Source: Filobacillus milosensis
GTDB lineage: Bacteria > Bacillota > Bacilli > Bacillales > Alkalibacillaceae
Length of the DNA: 64,000 nt
Direction of reading: 5' to 3'
Assembly: GCF_004402015.1 (NCBI RefSeq)
Contig: NZ_SOPW01000010.1
Span: 62,001-126,000, forward strand
Made by a program: the position numbers and the translations under genes. This document shows positions 44,127-52,874 of the stretch, one piece after another. Numbering within the stretch: the first letter of the stretch is position 1; every line of letters starts with the position of its first letter. The notes under the pieces were generated by a model. The model was not told the DNA's origin, did no database searches, and saw only the letters and a program-made list of their open reading frames with translations.

Positions 44127-44414
44127 ATGGAACGATTAACAGATGAACAAATTGAACAAGAACTATCTAAATTAGATAACTGGAAACTAGTTGATGAGAA
44201 ATGGATTCGCAGGCGCTATAAGTTCAAAGACTACTTAAACGGTATTGATTTTGTACGTAAAGTAGCTGAATATGCTGAAAGTCAAAATCATCACCCGAAC
44301 ATTGCGATTGATTATAAGGTCGTAACTCTTAAAATATCATCGTGGGAAATGCGTGGGTTGACGGATTTAGACTTTGAGATGGCTAATCATTTTGATGAAT
44401 TATATGATGAGTAA
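44127..44414 (+). CDS. phhB: Pterin-4a-carbinolamine dehydratase
   Basis: 95 residues of the PCD/DCoH fold. The family motif AESQNHHPNIAIDYKVV is intact, with the His pair for catalysis, and the later TH-x-x-GLT motif appears as SWEMRGLTDLD. It regenerates dihydrobiopterin-type cofactor after aromatic amino acid hydroxylation. The hydroxylase itself lies 10 kb downstream at 54113. GGAG precedes the ATG; a terminator follows. Confidence 0.85.
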   Translation: MERLTDEQIEQELSKLDNWKLVDEKWIRRRYKFKDYLNGIDFVRKVAEYAESQNHHPNIAIDYKVVTLKISSWEMRGLTDLDFEMANHFDELYDE

Positions 44415-44421
44415 TAAAGTA

Positions 44422-44446
44422 AAAACCGCCGAGGAGGCGGTTTTTC
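44422..44446. terminator. Bidirectional Rho-independent terminator
   Basis: AAAACCGCC/GGCGGTTTT stem with a GAGGA-type loop, T-rich on one side and A-rich on the other. It lies between the convergent phhB and membrane transporter genes. Confidence 0.85.
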
Positions 44447-44456
44447 TTTTGGATAC

Positions 44457-45803
44457 TTATAGCAACAACCATGCAATGAGTACACCTGCAGCACCAAATG
44501 TTAAAGCGTAACCTATATTCCATAGCGTCAATTGGTAAGGGTTTCGCTTGAAATATTGATTCAGCATCGTAATCGGAATATTGAATGTTCCGGTCATGTC
44601 ATTCGCAATGACTGAAATAATCATGACAACTGAAATACTAAGCGGATTTATGGAATCTAAAAATGGGGTGACAAAGAGCCCTTGTAAGCTTAGCGTCACA
44701 AGTGGGTGAAAACCGAAAAACGCTAGAACCATGGAGCTTAACTGTATAAATATAAATAGTAAAACCGGTGACTGCTCTAACCATGCAAACGAGTCCATCA
44801 TCTGATCAAAAATGGGAGTACGGCTAATGACCTCATTGAATACTCCGATCGGAATCAGAAGCATCATGAAGTTTTGCATTGTCCAAAGATGATCACCCCA
44901 AACTTTTTGGTTATACCGAATGAACGTTTGTAATTTTTGCGTTATTAAAGCCCAAGTCATTGTGTATGGAACAATAACGAGAATGATAGCATCAAAGAAA
45001 TCTAATCCTGTTACAAAATGAAGGCTGGCAGCTACTACTATAAATAGAACTAAGAATAACCCAAGGGACCCAAGGTGCTTATAATTTGTAGTAGATTGGC
45101 TTTGTTTGCTTGGTGTTGGCAATTTTATTTTTCTATACTTAAAGTATCCTAATGAAGTATCTAATAAGAGCATAGATACCGAAAATGCAAACAAAACTGG
45201 TAGCAGGATTAAGTATGACGATCCAGTATAAGCAACCACTAGCGCGATATAGACCTCAATTGGACTCCATGTATTTGCAGCAGCAAATGGACGTAAAATC
45301 GCTCGTGTCGCAAATTGCTCGGTTATGTTTTTGTTGAAGTTTGATGTCTTATCTTTAATTAGGTTGTATATAAGTGGGATTGTAGAAATAAAAATAAATA
45401 GAGTTAAAACATAACTCGTTAGATAGGATTTAACATATAATTTCCCAAGGTTCGGTGCGTTTTTTTGTAACGTTTCAAAAAGAGATTGATCATAACCACC
45501 AACAATCATATAGTGGTTGATAAACGGTATGATATAGAGTAATGAAAGTAGTAACCCCATTGATGTAAAAAAGGTAGCGATTTCATCATAAGACAATTCA
45601 TAAATAAAAAATAGTAAAGTTGCAATGATTAAAAATATAATTCCAATTATTTGATATATGCGATTTGAACCGAATATTGAAATGGCAAATGCCCCTACAC
45701 CAATGAGTCCTTGTATTAGAATCAAGCCGTCGTAGGTAACGAATAGGCTAAGGATATAGCATATTACAAAGCTTGTATATAAATAAAACTGCATTCTTCT
45801 CAT
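44457..45803 (-). CDS. Polytopic membrane protein, transporter-like, unknown
   Basis: About 448 residues and 11-12 hydrophobic helices. A hydrophilic loop near the middle (about 228-245; KLPTPSKQSQSTTNYKHLG) divides two halves, as in ion-transporter-type permeases, but no signature is recognised. ATG 45803 follows AAAGAG; GTG 45812 three codons upstream is possible. It is monocistronic and divergent from the Tad operon. Confidence 0.6.
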   Translation of the reverse strand: MRRMQFYLYTSFVICYILSLFVTYDGLILIQGLIGVGAFAISIFGSNRIYQIIGIIFLIIATLLFFIYELSYDEIATFFTSMGLLLSLLYIIPFINHYMIVGGYDQSLFETLQKNAPNLGKLYVKSYLTSYVLTLFIFISTIPLIYNLIKDKTSNFNKNITEQFATRAILRPFAAANTWSPIEVYIALVVAYTGSSYLILLPVLFAFSVSMLLLDTSLGYFKYRKIKLPTPSKQSQSTTNYKHLGSLGLFLVLFIVVAASLHFVTGLDFFDAIILVIVPYTMTWALITQKLQTFIRYNQKVWGDHLWTMQNFMMLLIPIGVFNEVISRTPIFDQMMDSFAWLEQSPVLLFIFIQLSSMVLAFFGFHPLVTLSLQGLFVTPFLDSINPLSISVVMIISVIANDMTGTFNIPITMLNQYFKRNPYQLTLWNIGYALTFGAAGVLIAWLLL

Positions 45804-45986
45804 TTGACTCACTCTTTCTTACATAACTCCCTAATATCTTAACAAATCCCATTCTATTATCCTAATTGATAGTTTTGAAACTAGGTCATTTAATAGAGGA
45901 CTTACCAAAACTTACTATCAATAAACGAAACAAAAGGACTGATTTGTAATATAACCGACATAAAAATTTTATATTTTCGAAAAAAC

Positions 45987-46014
45987 ATTTTATAAGTATA
46001 TATACTTATAAAAT
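45987..46014. promoter_or_regulatory. 28-bp perfect palindrome upstream of the Tad locus
   Basis: ATTTTATAAGTATA followed by its exact inverted repeat TATACTTATAAAAT, with no loop. It lies about 150 bp before the Tad promoter and 180 bp before the divergent membrane protein. It could be an operator for a dimeric regulator or a cruciform; no binding protein is known from the sequence. Confidence 0.6.
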
Positions 46015-46137
46015 ATACAATAATTTACTATTTTTGACGTTGAATTAATATATTTTGAGAGATTGTTAATTAGATGGACCTAATATTGAATGTTTGTTCA
46101 TTTTTAGGTGTTTCAAAGTCCTTGCAAAATGGGATTT

Positions 46138-46166
46138 TTGACGGATTCCTAGTAAACTAGTAATGC
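46138..46166 (+). promoter_or_regulatory. Predicted sigma-A promoter of the Tad operon leader
   Basis: TTGACG, a 17-bp spacer, then TAATGC as a weak -10. Transcription would begin near 46173, just before the leader hairpin and riboswitch aptamer, which supports the assignment. Confidence 0.55.
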
Positions 46167-46211
46167 ATTATGATGTCTTTAAGAGATTAGTCAGAAAATT
46201 CATATGACCTA

Positions 46212-46317
46212 ATCTCGATAAAGGCAAAACTGGTGAAAGCCAGCGACGCAAAGCTACAGGGGCTTCTGTGCACAAGCACAATGCCAGCCAGCTACCGAAG
46301 GATCAGGGAAGTGAGAT
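46212..46317 (+). promoter_or_regulatory. c-di-GMP-I (GEMM) riboswitch aptamer
   Basis: The core sequence of the class is present. AAGGCAAAAC is followed by P2 CTGG-TGAAAG-CCAG (46230-46243) with its GNRA-like loop, CGACGCAAAGC (46244-46254), then a P3 arm closing with AGCCAGCTACCGA (46286-46298). P1 is ATCTC (46212-46216) with GAGAT (46313-46317). The aptamer lies in the leader of the Tad pilus operon, upstream of two tandem terminators, so c-di-GMP probably sets pilus transcription. Whether it prefers c-di-GMP or cGAMP was not resolved. Confidence 0.85.
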
Positions 46318-46328
46318 AGAGGGAATAG

Positions 46329-46360
46329 CCTTTTAAATCCGGAGATGTTAAAAGGTTTTT
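46329..46360 (+). terminator. First terminator of the riboswitch expression platform
   Basis: CCTTTTAA/TTAAAAGG with an 11-nt loop and TTTTT, 12 nt after the aptamer. An outer helix AGATAGA (46314-46320)/TCTATCT (46365-46371) could extend it and would compete with the 3' strand of P1. Confidence 0.75.
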
Positions 46361-46382
46361 CATTTCTATCTTACTAGATCAA

Positions 46383-46414
46383 CCCCGTCATTCGGTAATG
46401 GCGGGGTAATTTTT
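46383..46414 (+). terminator. Second, GC-rich terminator in the Tad leader
   Basis: CCCCGTCATT/AATGGCGGGG, 10 bp (one G-T pair), then TAATTTTT. It lies just before the ribosome site of the first gene and doubles the block to read-through. Confidence 0.75.
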
Positions 46415-46432
46415 GTAATGGAGGTGAACATT

Positions 46433-46780
46433 TTGATTCTGCATAACCTGAGTACTGATCAAGCCATTGCAGACAGTATTAAACCTGCCTATACATTTAG
46501 CAGACGGTTAAAAGGACTAATGTTTACCAAGCAACTCGACTCAGGTTGCGGATTGCATATTTTACCCTGTCAATCGGTACACACACATTTTATGCGATAC
46601 CCCATTGATGTTGTGTATGTGAACCAAGATTTAGTCGTTGTCGATATCGACGAGAATCTTCCTCCAGGTAAGTTCGGGAAACGGAGAAGGGATGCGCGAT
46701 CGGTGCTAGAACTCCCCACTGGCACCATCGCGACATCCGATTTACAAATCGGTCACCAGTTAAGCTTTGAAAAAGAATAA
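46433..46780 (+). CDS. DUF192 family protein, first gene of the Tad operon
   Basis: About 115 residues with the DUF192 pattern: AYTFSRRLKGLMF, then CGLHILPCQSVHTHFMRYPIDVVYVN and the end ARSVLELPTGT. The family is a small beta-barrel of unknown role. TTG 46433 is chosen because GGAGG lies 8 nt upstream; the ATG at 46418 is part of that ribosome site. The gene opens the pilus operon, 24 bp before the pilin gene, which suggests a part in pilus assembly or pilin handling, not proven. Confidence 0.75.
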   Translation: MILHNLSTDQAIADSIKPAYTFSRRLKGLMFTKQLDSGCGLHILPCQSVHTHFMRYPIDVVYVNQDLVVVDIDENLPPGKFGKRRRDARSVLELPTGTIATSDLQIGHQLSFEKE

Positions 46781-46803
46781 TATTTTAAAAGGAGATGTTT
46801 ATA

Positions 46804-46992
46804 GTGAAGAATTTATTCATGAACTTCCTTCGTGAAGAAGAAGGACAAGGTATGGCAGAGTATGCGTTGGTGTTAGGTGTTATTGCGGTTGGAGTTGTTG
46901 CGGTTTTAGCAACGTTTTCAGGAGAAATTATCAATGTATTTAACGACGTTATTGCAGGATTTACAACTGAGCCAGACACAGGTACACCATAA
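46804..46992 (+). CDS. flp: Flp-type IVb pilin
   Basis: About 62 residues. Type IVb prepilin signature: a short charged leader ending EEEG, cleavage before QGMAEYALVLG with Glu+5 and Tyr+6, then one hydrophobic helix and a short tail (TTEPDTGTP). It is the major subunit of the Tad pilus. GTG 46804 is preferred (AAGGAG 9 nt upstream); the ATG at 46795 abuts the ribosome site. Confidence 0.9.
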   Translation: MKNLFMNFLREEEGQGMAEYALVLGVIAVGVVAVLATFSGEIINVFNDVIAGFTTEPDTGTP

Positions 46993-47039
46993 AGTAAGAT
47001 CTATCCTAATAGAAAAACTTGGAAAGGAGGGCGCGAGCA

Positions 47040-47549
47040 ATGGACATTTTAATCGACTTGCTATTATTCACTGTATTAATCATTAGTTTATTCACAGATT
47101 TGAAGCACCGGAAGATTTATAATAAAGTTCTTTTTCCGGCATTAATCATTGCTCTCCTCCTTCAACCAATGATCTATGGTATGGACGGAATCAAAAGTTC
47201 AATCTTAGGATTACTTCTTGGTTTTGGTATTCTTTTGATTCCATATCTGATGGGTGGAATGGGAGCTGGCGATGTAAAATTACTCGCGGTAATTGGCGCG
47301 ATTACTAGTCCAGCATTTGTCTTTGCGACAGCCGTTTATATGGCAGTGCTTGGTGGAGTAATTGGTCTAGCGCTAATTATAATTCGCAAAGACTTTTTTA
47401 AACGCTTATATTACGCACTTTCAAACATGAGATATGGAATGCAATTGTTATTTCCAAATAAAGAAACGATGCAACGCACCTTTCCGTACGGTGTAGCGAT
47501 TGTTGGGGGAGCATGTTTATCATTCTTTCTAGATGGAGTGGTGATTTAA
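47040..47549 (+). CDS. tadV: Prepilin peptidase (A24, TadV/CpaA)
   Basis: About 169 residues with six membrane helices. Both catalytic Asp are seen: FTDLKHRKIYN near residue 20 and GGMGAGDVKLLAVIG (GxGD) near 80. The methylase domain of large prepilin peptidases is absent, as usual for TadV. It cleaves the Flp and TadE leaders. ATG 47040 follows AAGGAGG by 9 nt. Confidence 0.9.
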   Translation: MDILIDLLLFTVLIISLFTDLKHRKIYNKVLFPALIIALLLQPMIYGMDGIKSSILGLLLGFGILLIPYLMGGMGAGDVKLLAVIGAITSPAFVFATAVYMAVLGGVIGLALIIIRKDFFKRLYYALSNMRYGMQLLFPNKETMQRTFPYGVAIVGGACLSFFLDGVVI

Positions 47550-47933
47550 ATGTTCCGAAGTGAAAAAGGTCAGTCAGTAGTGGAGTTCGCATTAGTCATT
47601 CCGCTATTGATGATTATGTTAGTCGGTGTCTTTGATGTTGGGCGGATGATGTATTCGTATACAGGGTTACATTTTACAGCACAGGAAACCGTACGCCTCG
47701 GAGGCTTTGGCTATACGGATGAAGAGATTACGAACTTTGCAAAGAATCACTTTCAAACAGGCGAATCAGATAAGTTAGGAATTTCAATTTCTCCAACAGA
47801 ATCTAACCGCGTTTCAGGTGAATATGTAACCGTCAAATTATCTTATCCAATCACCCCTTTCACACCTTTTGCGAAGCAGGTCTTTGGTGATGATATTCAA
47901 ATTACTGCTGATTCAACAATTAGGGTGGAATGA
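47550..47933 (+). CDS. tadE: TadE-family pseudopilin
   Basis: 127 residues. The leader is KG before QSVVEFALVIPLL, with Glu+5 and Phe+6, so it is a prepilin-peptidase substrate. One membrane helix is followed by an extracellular domain. It starts right after the tadV stop. It works as a minor pilin of the Tad machine. Confidence 0.85.
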   Translation: MFRSEKGQSVVEFALVIPLLMIMLVGVFDVGRMMYSYTGLHFTAQETVRLGGFGYTDEEITNFAKNHFQTGESDKLGISISPTESNRVSGEYVTVKLSYPITPFTPFAKQVFGDDIQITADSTIRVE

Positions 47934-47946
47934 TGGGAGATGTCTA

Positions 47947-48846
47947 ATGATGAAGTATTTAATGAAAAGTGAAAAAGCAAATGCAACATTTCTAGTTACA
48001 ATCTCTTTTACAGCCTTGTTAGCATTAACTGGATTAGTCGTTGATGGTGGTATGTTGTACATGACACACCAACACCTTCAAAAAGCAGCGAACGCATCTG
48101 TATTATCCGGTGGTCAAGAACTGACGCAGGAAGAAGAGGTTGTTCGGCAAATTGTGGATGAGACGCTCGAACATCATGATGAGTTAAGTTCTTTTAAAGG
48201 AATCACGATTGTAAAAGAGAATCGTGTCACTTTGGAACTGGAAAAGCCAGTTGAAACAACATTTATGAAACTATTTGGAATTGACTCGGTAGATGTGGAA
48301 GTTCGCGCAACAGCTCGAGTTGGGCCTATGGGTCGAGCTAAAGGTGTAGCTCCATTAGGTATTGATGAATCAATAGAATTAATTTATGGGCAGGAATATA
48401 CCCTAAAAGTAGATGAACATGATAGTGATACTGGATTTTTTGGTGCATTAGCAATAGACGGCACAGGAGCTAGTACTTATAAAGAAACACTAATAAATGG
48501 TTCTCTAAGCGAATTAAAAGTTGGAGATATTGTTGATACAGAGACTGGTAACATGGCTGGGCCAACGAATAAGGCAGTTAAGACCTTGGTAGATAGTGTT
48601 TGTGAAAATATGTACGAACGTGATTGCCCTAGAGTTTTGTTGATTCCAGTTTACAAGCCTTACAACCATGACCAAAACCAAATGAAACAAGTAGAAATTA
48701 CAGGTTTTGCTTATTTTTATGTAACAGAACCAATGGATAAACATAATAAAACAGTTACTGGGGTTTTTATTGAAAGAACAGGCACTGGGTATGAGTTAGA
48801 TGAAGCTGTCGACCGGGGTGCATTTATCGTTAGACTGACAGAATAA
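47947..48846 (+). CDS. TadG-like pilus assembly protein
   Basis: About 299 residues: one N-terminal helix (about 12-32; FLVTISFTALLALTGLVVDGGM), then an extracellular part with a Glu-rich helical segment and a beta-rich C-terminus. The helix plus YMTHQHLQKAANASVLSGGQEL matches the TadE/TadG N-terminal domain, but the Gly-x4-Glu cleavage motif and a full vWA domain are not seen. ATG 47947 follows GGGAG. It lies 13 bp after tadE. Confidence 0.75.
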   Translation: MMKYLMKSEKANATFLVTISFTALLALTGLVVDGGMLYMTHQHLQKAANASVLSGGQELTQEEEVVRQIVDETLEHHDELSSFKGITIVKENRVTLELEKPVETTFMKLFGIDSVDVEVRATARVGPMGRAKGVAPLGIDESIELIYGQEYTLKVDEHDSDTGFFGALAIDGTGASTYKETLINGSLSELKVGDIVDTETGNMAGPTNKAVKTLVDSVCENMYERDCPRVLLIPVYKPYNHDQNQMKQVEITGFAYFYVTEPMDKHNKTVTGVFIERTGTGYELDEAVDRGAFIVRLTE

Positions 48847-48861
48847 GTAGTAGGTGAGAAT

Positions 48862-49605
48862 ATGCAATCAAAATTACTCTTTTTATTAGCGATCCTAATG
48901 GGAATCATTACGACCGCTATCTTTTTTTATACAAATCAATCAGAAGCACCGGACCCCACTGACGAGGCACCTATGATGGATGTCATTGTATTAGCTGAAG
49001 ATGTGACTGAGAATCAGCGGTTAACCGCTGAAGATGTGCAGGTGAAGTCAGTTCCAGAAGATCAGGTGCACGCGCAAGCTGTTCAATCGGTAGATGAAGT
49101 CAGTGGAAAGTTTGCTACAGCAGACATGGTTGCTGGAGAGGTTGTTCTTGCTCATCGACTCAAGTCGAGTAAAGAGGAACAAGACCTCGTTTCGCGTAAG
49201 GTGAATGAAGGATATCGAGCCGTGTCGGTCGGGGTAGACATGGTTCGGTCAGTTACGAATTTAATTAATCCAGAAGATTATGTGGATGTAGTTTTTACAT
49301 ATGAAAATACTGAGAAAGATAATCCGACCTTACAATTAGATCCAACAATACTAAGTAGTGATTCGATTCAATTAATTGATAATAAAGAATCAGTGCTTTT
49401 ATTAAAAAAAGTAAGAGTTTTATCAGTTGGCAGGAAAATGGTTTCTGGTAACAATGGGGAAGAAACAGCAGAGTATAGTCAGGTAACATTGGAGCTGAAT
49501 CCTGAAGATATGATTACTCTGGTTAACGCAAGTGAGGAAGGTTCAATACATTTAGCTCTTCATTCACGTATTGTTGATGAAGGTGAAAACGATAGCGAAG
49601 AATAG
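48862..49605 (+). CDS. cpaB: CpaB/RcpC-family Flp pilus assembly protein
   Basis: 247 residues: a membrane anchor (about 4-24), a SAF domain (about 42-105; MDVIVLAEDVTENQRLTAEDV and GKFATADMVAGEVVL), and the RcpC region (about 110-240; VNEGYRAVSVGVDMVRSVTNLINPEDYVDVV). In Gram-negatives it gates the secretin; here no secretin gene exists, as expected in a Gram-positive, so it may act in the cell wall. Confidence 0.85.
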   Translation: MQSKLLFLLAILMGIITTAIFFYTNQSEAPDPTDEAPMMDVIVLAEDVTENQRLTAEDVQVKSVPEDQVHAQAVQSVDEVSGKFATADMVAGEVVLAHRLKSSKEEQDLVSRKVNEGYRAVSVGVDMVRSVTNLINPEDYVDVVFTYENTEKDNPTLQLDPTILSSDSIQLIDNKESVLLLKKVRVLSVGRKMVSGNNGEETAEYSQVTLELNPEDMITLVNASEEGSIHLALHSRIVDEGENDSEE

Positions 49606-49628
49606 CTTCTTTAATGGGGGAGAGTCAT

Positions 49629-50444
49629 ATGACTGAAGAAGTAAAGAAAGAAGGACAAGTTATAACGGTCTGCAGTGGTAAAGGTGGCGTAGGTAAAACG
49701 GTTTTGGCTGTTAACCTGGCTATTGCATTAAGTAAGAAAAATGTTGATGTCGCACTAATAGATGGTGAATTTCAGTTTGGAGATGTTAGTTTAGCCATGG
49801 ATCTTCAATCGACTTTTACGATGAAAGATGTAGTGGAAGAACAAGACCGCTTGGATGAATATAATATAACAAATTATTTAACGGAGCATGAAAGTGGTGT
49901 GAAGGTTTTATCTGCGCCGAGTCGACCGGAGTATGCTGAACTGGTGTCTTCTGAAGTGATAAAAAAAACGGTTCAATTATTAAAGAAAAACTTTGATTAC
50001 GTTGTTGTTGATGCGGGTCATGGTATGGATGACTCAACCATTGATTTTATGGAAAATGCTGATAAAATCCTCGCGGTGACAACACTTGAAGTGGCATCTA
50101 TGAAGAATACGAAGATGATGGTAGAAACGATTCATCAATTACAATTAGAGAAAAAGCTGGAACTTGTTTTAAACCGTTATAACATGGACAGTTTAATCAA
50201 GCCGGAAGAAGCTCCGAGTATGTTACGTGCTGAAGAGGTACGTTATATTCCAAATAATTTTAAGTTAACATCTCAATCAATGAATTTAGGAGTGCCAGTC
50301 GTTGTCAGTCATGCAAAATCTGACGTTGCGAAGGGTATTTTTAAGTTGGCGCAAGCCATTATCGATCAAGAAAGTGGTCGACCTAATAATAAAAAAGATT
50401 CGTTATTGGGTAAGATGTTTTCATTCTCTTTATTTAGTAAGTAA
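49629..50444 (+). CDS. tadZ: CpaE/TadZ-like MinD-family ATPase
   Basis: About 271 residues with a deviant Walker A CSGKGGVGKT near 16-25, switch-I DGEFQFGDVS and Walker B-like VVVDAGHG. It is a ParA/MinD-type ATPase that places the Tad machine in the cell. The receiver-like N-terminal domain of proteobacterial CpaE is missing. ATG 49629 follows GGGGGAG. Confidence 0.85.
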   Translation: MTEEVKKEGQVITVCSGKGGVGKTVLAVNLAIALSKKNVDVALIDGEFQFGDVSLAMDLQSTFTMKDVVEEQDRLDEYNITNYLTEHESGVKVLSAPSRPEYAELVSSEVIKKTVQLLKKNFDYVVVDAGHGMDDSTIDFMENADKILAVTTLEVASMKNTKMMVETIHQLQLEKKLELVLNRYNMDSLIKPEEAPSMLRAEEVRYIPNNFKLTSQSMNLGVPVVVSHAKSDVAKGIFKLAQAIIDQESGRPNNKKDSLLGKMFSFSLFSK

Positions 50445-50468
50445 TAACCAAATGGTGGAGGTGTCGTT

Positions 50469-51899
50469 ATGAGTTTATTAGAGCGTCTTAAAAACCAAGA
50501 TCAACATGGAAAACGTCCGGCAGAGGGAAACAAGCATAAGCCTGATGAAGCACAGGTCGTTCAAGAAGCGGCACCAAAACCTGAAGTTAAACAGGAAGTA
50601 AAATCTGCAACCCCTGTTAAAAGTAAGCCTGTATTAGATGAAAAGCATACAAAGTTTAAAAACTTAATACATAAAGAAATTTTAAAAGAAATTAAAGGTG
50701 ATCAACCGAAAGAACAGATTATCCCGGTTGTAGAAGAAATTGCTGTTGATTTGATTAAAGACAATGAAGAATTCAGAACGGTTGACCGTAAACGCGTGGT
50801 CGATGAACTTGTTAACGATTTAACAGGTTATGGTCCGATTAATCCGTTGTTAGAAGATGAAGATGTATCAGAGGTCATGGTGAATGGACCAGATCAAATT
50901 TATTGTGAACGTAATGGTCGCTTAGAGTTAACTGATTTATCATTTCGTGATGATGACCATGTGCTTCATGTCATTGAAAAAATTGTGGCTCCATTAGGTC
51001 GTCGAATTGATGAGAGTAGCCCGATGGTGGATGCACGCTTACCGGATGGTTCACGTGTTAATGCGATTATCCCACCGCTTGCATTGAATGGTCCGACTTT
51101 GACGATTCGTAAATTCGCAGCCGACCCATTTAAAATTGAGGATTTAGTGAGCTTTGGCACGTTATCTCAAGAGATGGCGACGTTTATAGATGCCTGTGTA
51201 AAAGCGCGATTAAACATTTTCGTCAGTGGTGGTACTGGTTCAGGTAAAACAACCACGTTAAATGTGTTATCGAATTTTATTCCAAATGATGAACGAATCG
51301 TAACAATTGAAGATGCAGCGGAGCTCCAACTTGGTCAGGATCATGTTGTTTCATTAGAGTCCCGACCACCCAACTTAGAGGGTAAAGGTGCCATTTCAAT
51401 TCGGGATCTCGTTCGTAACTCATTACGCATGCGACCTGACCGTATCGTCATTGGTGAGGTTCGTGGTGCAGAGGCGTTAGATATGTTACAAGCCATGAAT
51501 ACTGGTCACGATGGATCCCTTGCGACAGGTCACTCGAACAGTCCGCGTGATATGTTGTCGCGCTTAGAAACGATGGTGTTACTTGCAGGTGTAGAACTAC
51601 CGATTAAAGCCATTCGAGATCAGATTTCTGGAGCCATTGATGTCATTATCCAGCAATCACGGTTAAAAGATGGTTCGCGTAAAATCGTCAAGATTACAGA
51701 GGTGCAAGGCATGGAAGGCGATGTGATTGTACTTCAGGACATTTTTGAATTTGAACAAACTGGTATCGATGAACAAGGAAAAATTCAAGGTCATCTGGTA
51801 CCAACCGGCGTGCGACCGAAGTTTTTTGAACAGCTGACCAACGCAAATGTTCATATTCCAACAAATGTCTTTGTGAAAGAAGAGGAGTGGAACGTATGA
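50469..51899 (+). CDS. cpaF: CpaF/TadA secretion ATPase
   Basis: 476 residues. A Lys/Glu/Pro-rich N-terminal part (1-60) is followed by a helical domain and the ATPase core: Walker [10 protein letters not shown] near 255, Asp box [12 protein letters not shown], Walker [10 protein letters not shown] and His box [13 protein letters not shown]. It powers Tad pilus extension and perhaps retraction. It overlaps tadB by 4 bp (ATGA). Confidence 0.92.
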   Translation: MSLLERLKNQDQHGKRPAEGNKHKPDEAQVVQEAAPKPEVKQEVKSATPVKSKPVLDEKHTKFKNLIHKEILKEIKGDQPKEQIIPVVEEIAVDLIKDNEEFRTVDRKRVVDELVNDLTGYGPINPLLEDEDVSEVMVNGPDQIYCERNGRLELTDLSFRDDDHVLHVIEKIVAPLGRRIDESSPMVDARLPDGSRVNAIIPPLALNGPTLTIRKFAADPFKIEDLVSFGTLSQEMATFIDACVKARLNIFVSGGTGSGKTTTLNVLSNFIPNDERIVTIEDAAELQLGQDHVVSLESRPPNLEGKGAISIRDLVRNSLRMRPDRIVIGEVRGAEALDMLQAMNTGHDGSLATGHSNSPRDMLSRLETMVLLAGVELPIKAIRDQISGAIDVIIQQSRLKDGSRKIVKITEVQGMEGDVIVLQDIFEFEQTGIDEQGKIQGHLVPTGVRPKFFEQLTNANVHIPTNVFVKEEEWNV

Positions 51900-52870
51900 G
51901 TCTAGACTCTCTCTTATTAATAGGCGTTTTACTAACTTCAACCTTCTTTTTCTTAGCACTTTTTCACAAGCTGTTTTATAAAGATCAACGGATGAAGAAG
52001 CGGGTACAGCAGTTCATTTTTGAAGAAGAGCCAGATGAAACGCCTCAAAAAGATAAAAAAGTCAAAATGGCTGTTGAATTCCGTTTGACGAAAGAGAAGA
52101 TTCGTAAGGGTTTGCAAAAGCAAGACAAAGGAAAACAAATAGAGATGGATTTACACCAGGCTGGCATTCCGATTAAACCAGAAGAGTATGTCATGTTCAG
52201 GTGGATTTCAATCGCCTTCTTTGCGGGCTTATTTAAACTCATTTTTGGACATATATTGTTCTTAGTTGTCGGAGCAATATTTGGGTTGATGCTGCCTCGC
52301 ATGATTGTCGCACGTAAGAAGAAGCAGCGAATTAATCAGTTTAATGATCATTTGGCTGAAATGATCTCATCTATTGTTAGTGCCTTAAGAGCGGGTTTTA
52401 GTTTTCCACAGGCAATGCAAAATGTTCGAAATGAATCGCCATCACCAGTTAAAGAAGAACTAGATCAATTATTAAAAGAAATGCAATATGGTGCTTCGGT
52501 TGAAGATTCCTTGAATCGAATGAAGGATCGTGTCCCTAGCGATGACTTAGATTTGATGATTCAAGCCATCGTCATTCAACGTCAGGTTGGCGGTAACTTA
52601 GCTGTCGTATTAGAAAAAATTGTACATACCATACGAGAACGAATTAAAATCCATGGCCAGATTAAGACATTGACCGCTCAAGGTAGGATGTCAGGCGCAG
52701 TTGTAGGCTTATTACCGCTCGGATTAATGACTATGCTCTATGCAATAAATCCTGAATATATTTTAGTGCTTTTTAGCAACCCAATCGGAATTGTACTTTT
52801 AATAGTTGCATGCATTTCCATGGTTATTGGGTTTGTGTTGATCAGAAAAATTACTTCAATTGAGGTGTGA
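51896..52870 (+). CDS. tadB: TadB inner-membrane platform protein
   Basis: About 324 residues: one N-terminal and two C-terminal helix groups flank a T2SF domain with the family pattern FNDHLAEMISSIVSALRAGFSFPQAM and VIQRQVGGNLAVVLEKI. The ATG overlaps the cpaF stop. With TadC it forms the platform on which CpaF acts. Confidence 0.9.
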   Translation: MSLDSLLLIGVLLTSTFFFLALFHKLFYKDQRMKKRVQQFIFEEEPDETPQKDKKVKMAVEFRLTKEKIRKGLQKQDKGKQIEMDLHQAGIPIKPEEYVMFRWISIAFFAGLFKLIFGHILFLVVGAIFGLMLPRMIVARKKKQRINQFNDHLAEMISSIVSALRAGFSFPQAMQNVRNESPSPVKEELDQLLKEMQYGASVEDSLNRMKDRVPSDDLDLMIQAIVIQRQVGGNLAVVLEKIVHTIRERIKIHGQIKTLTAQGRMSGAVVGLLPLGLMTMLYAINPEYILVLFSNPIGIVLLIVACISMVIGFVLIRKITSIEV

Positions 52871-52874
52871 AGTC

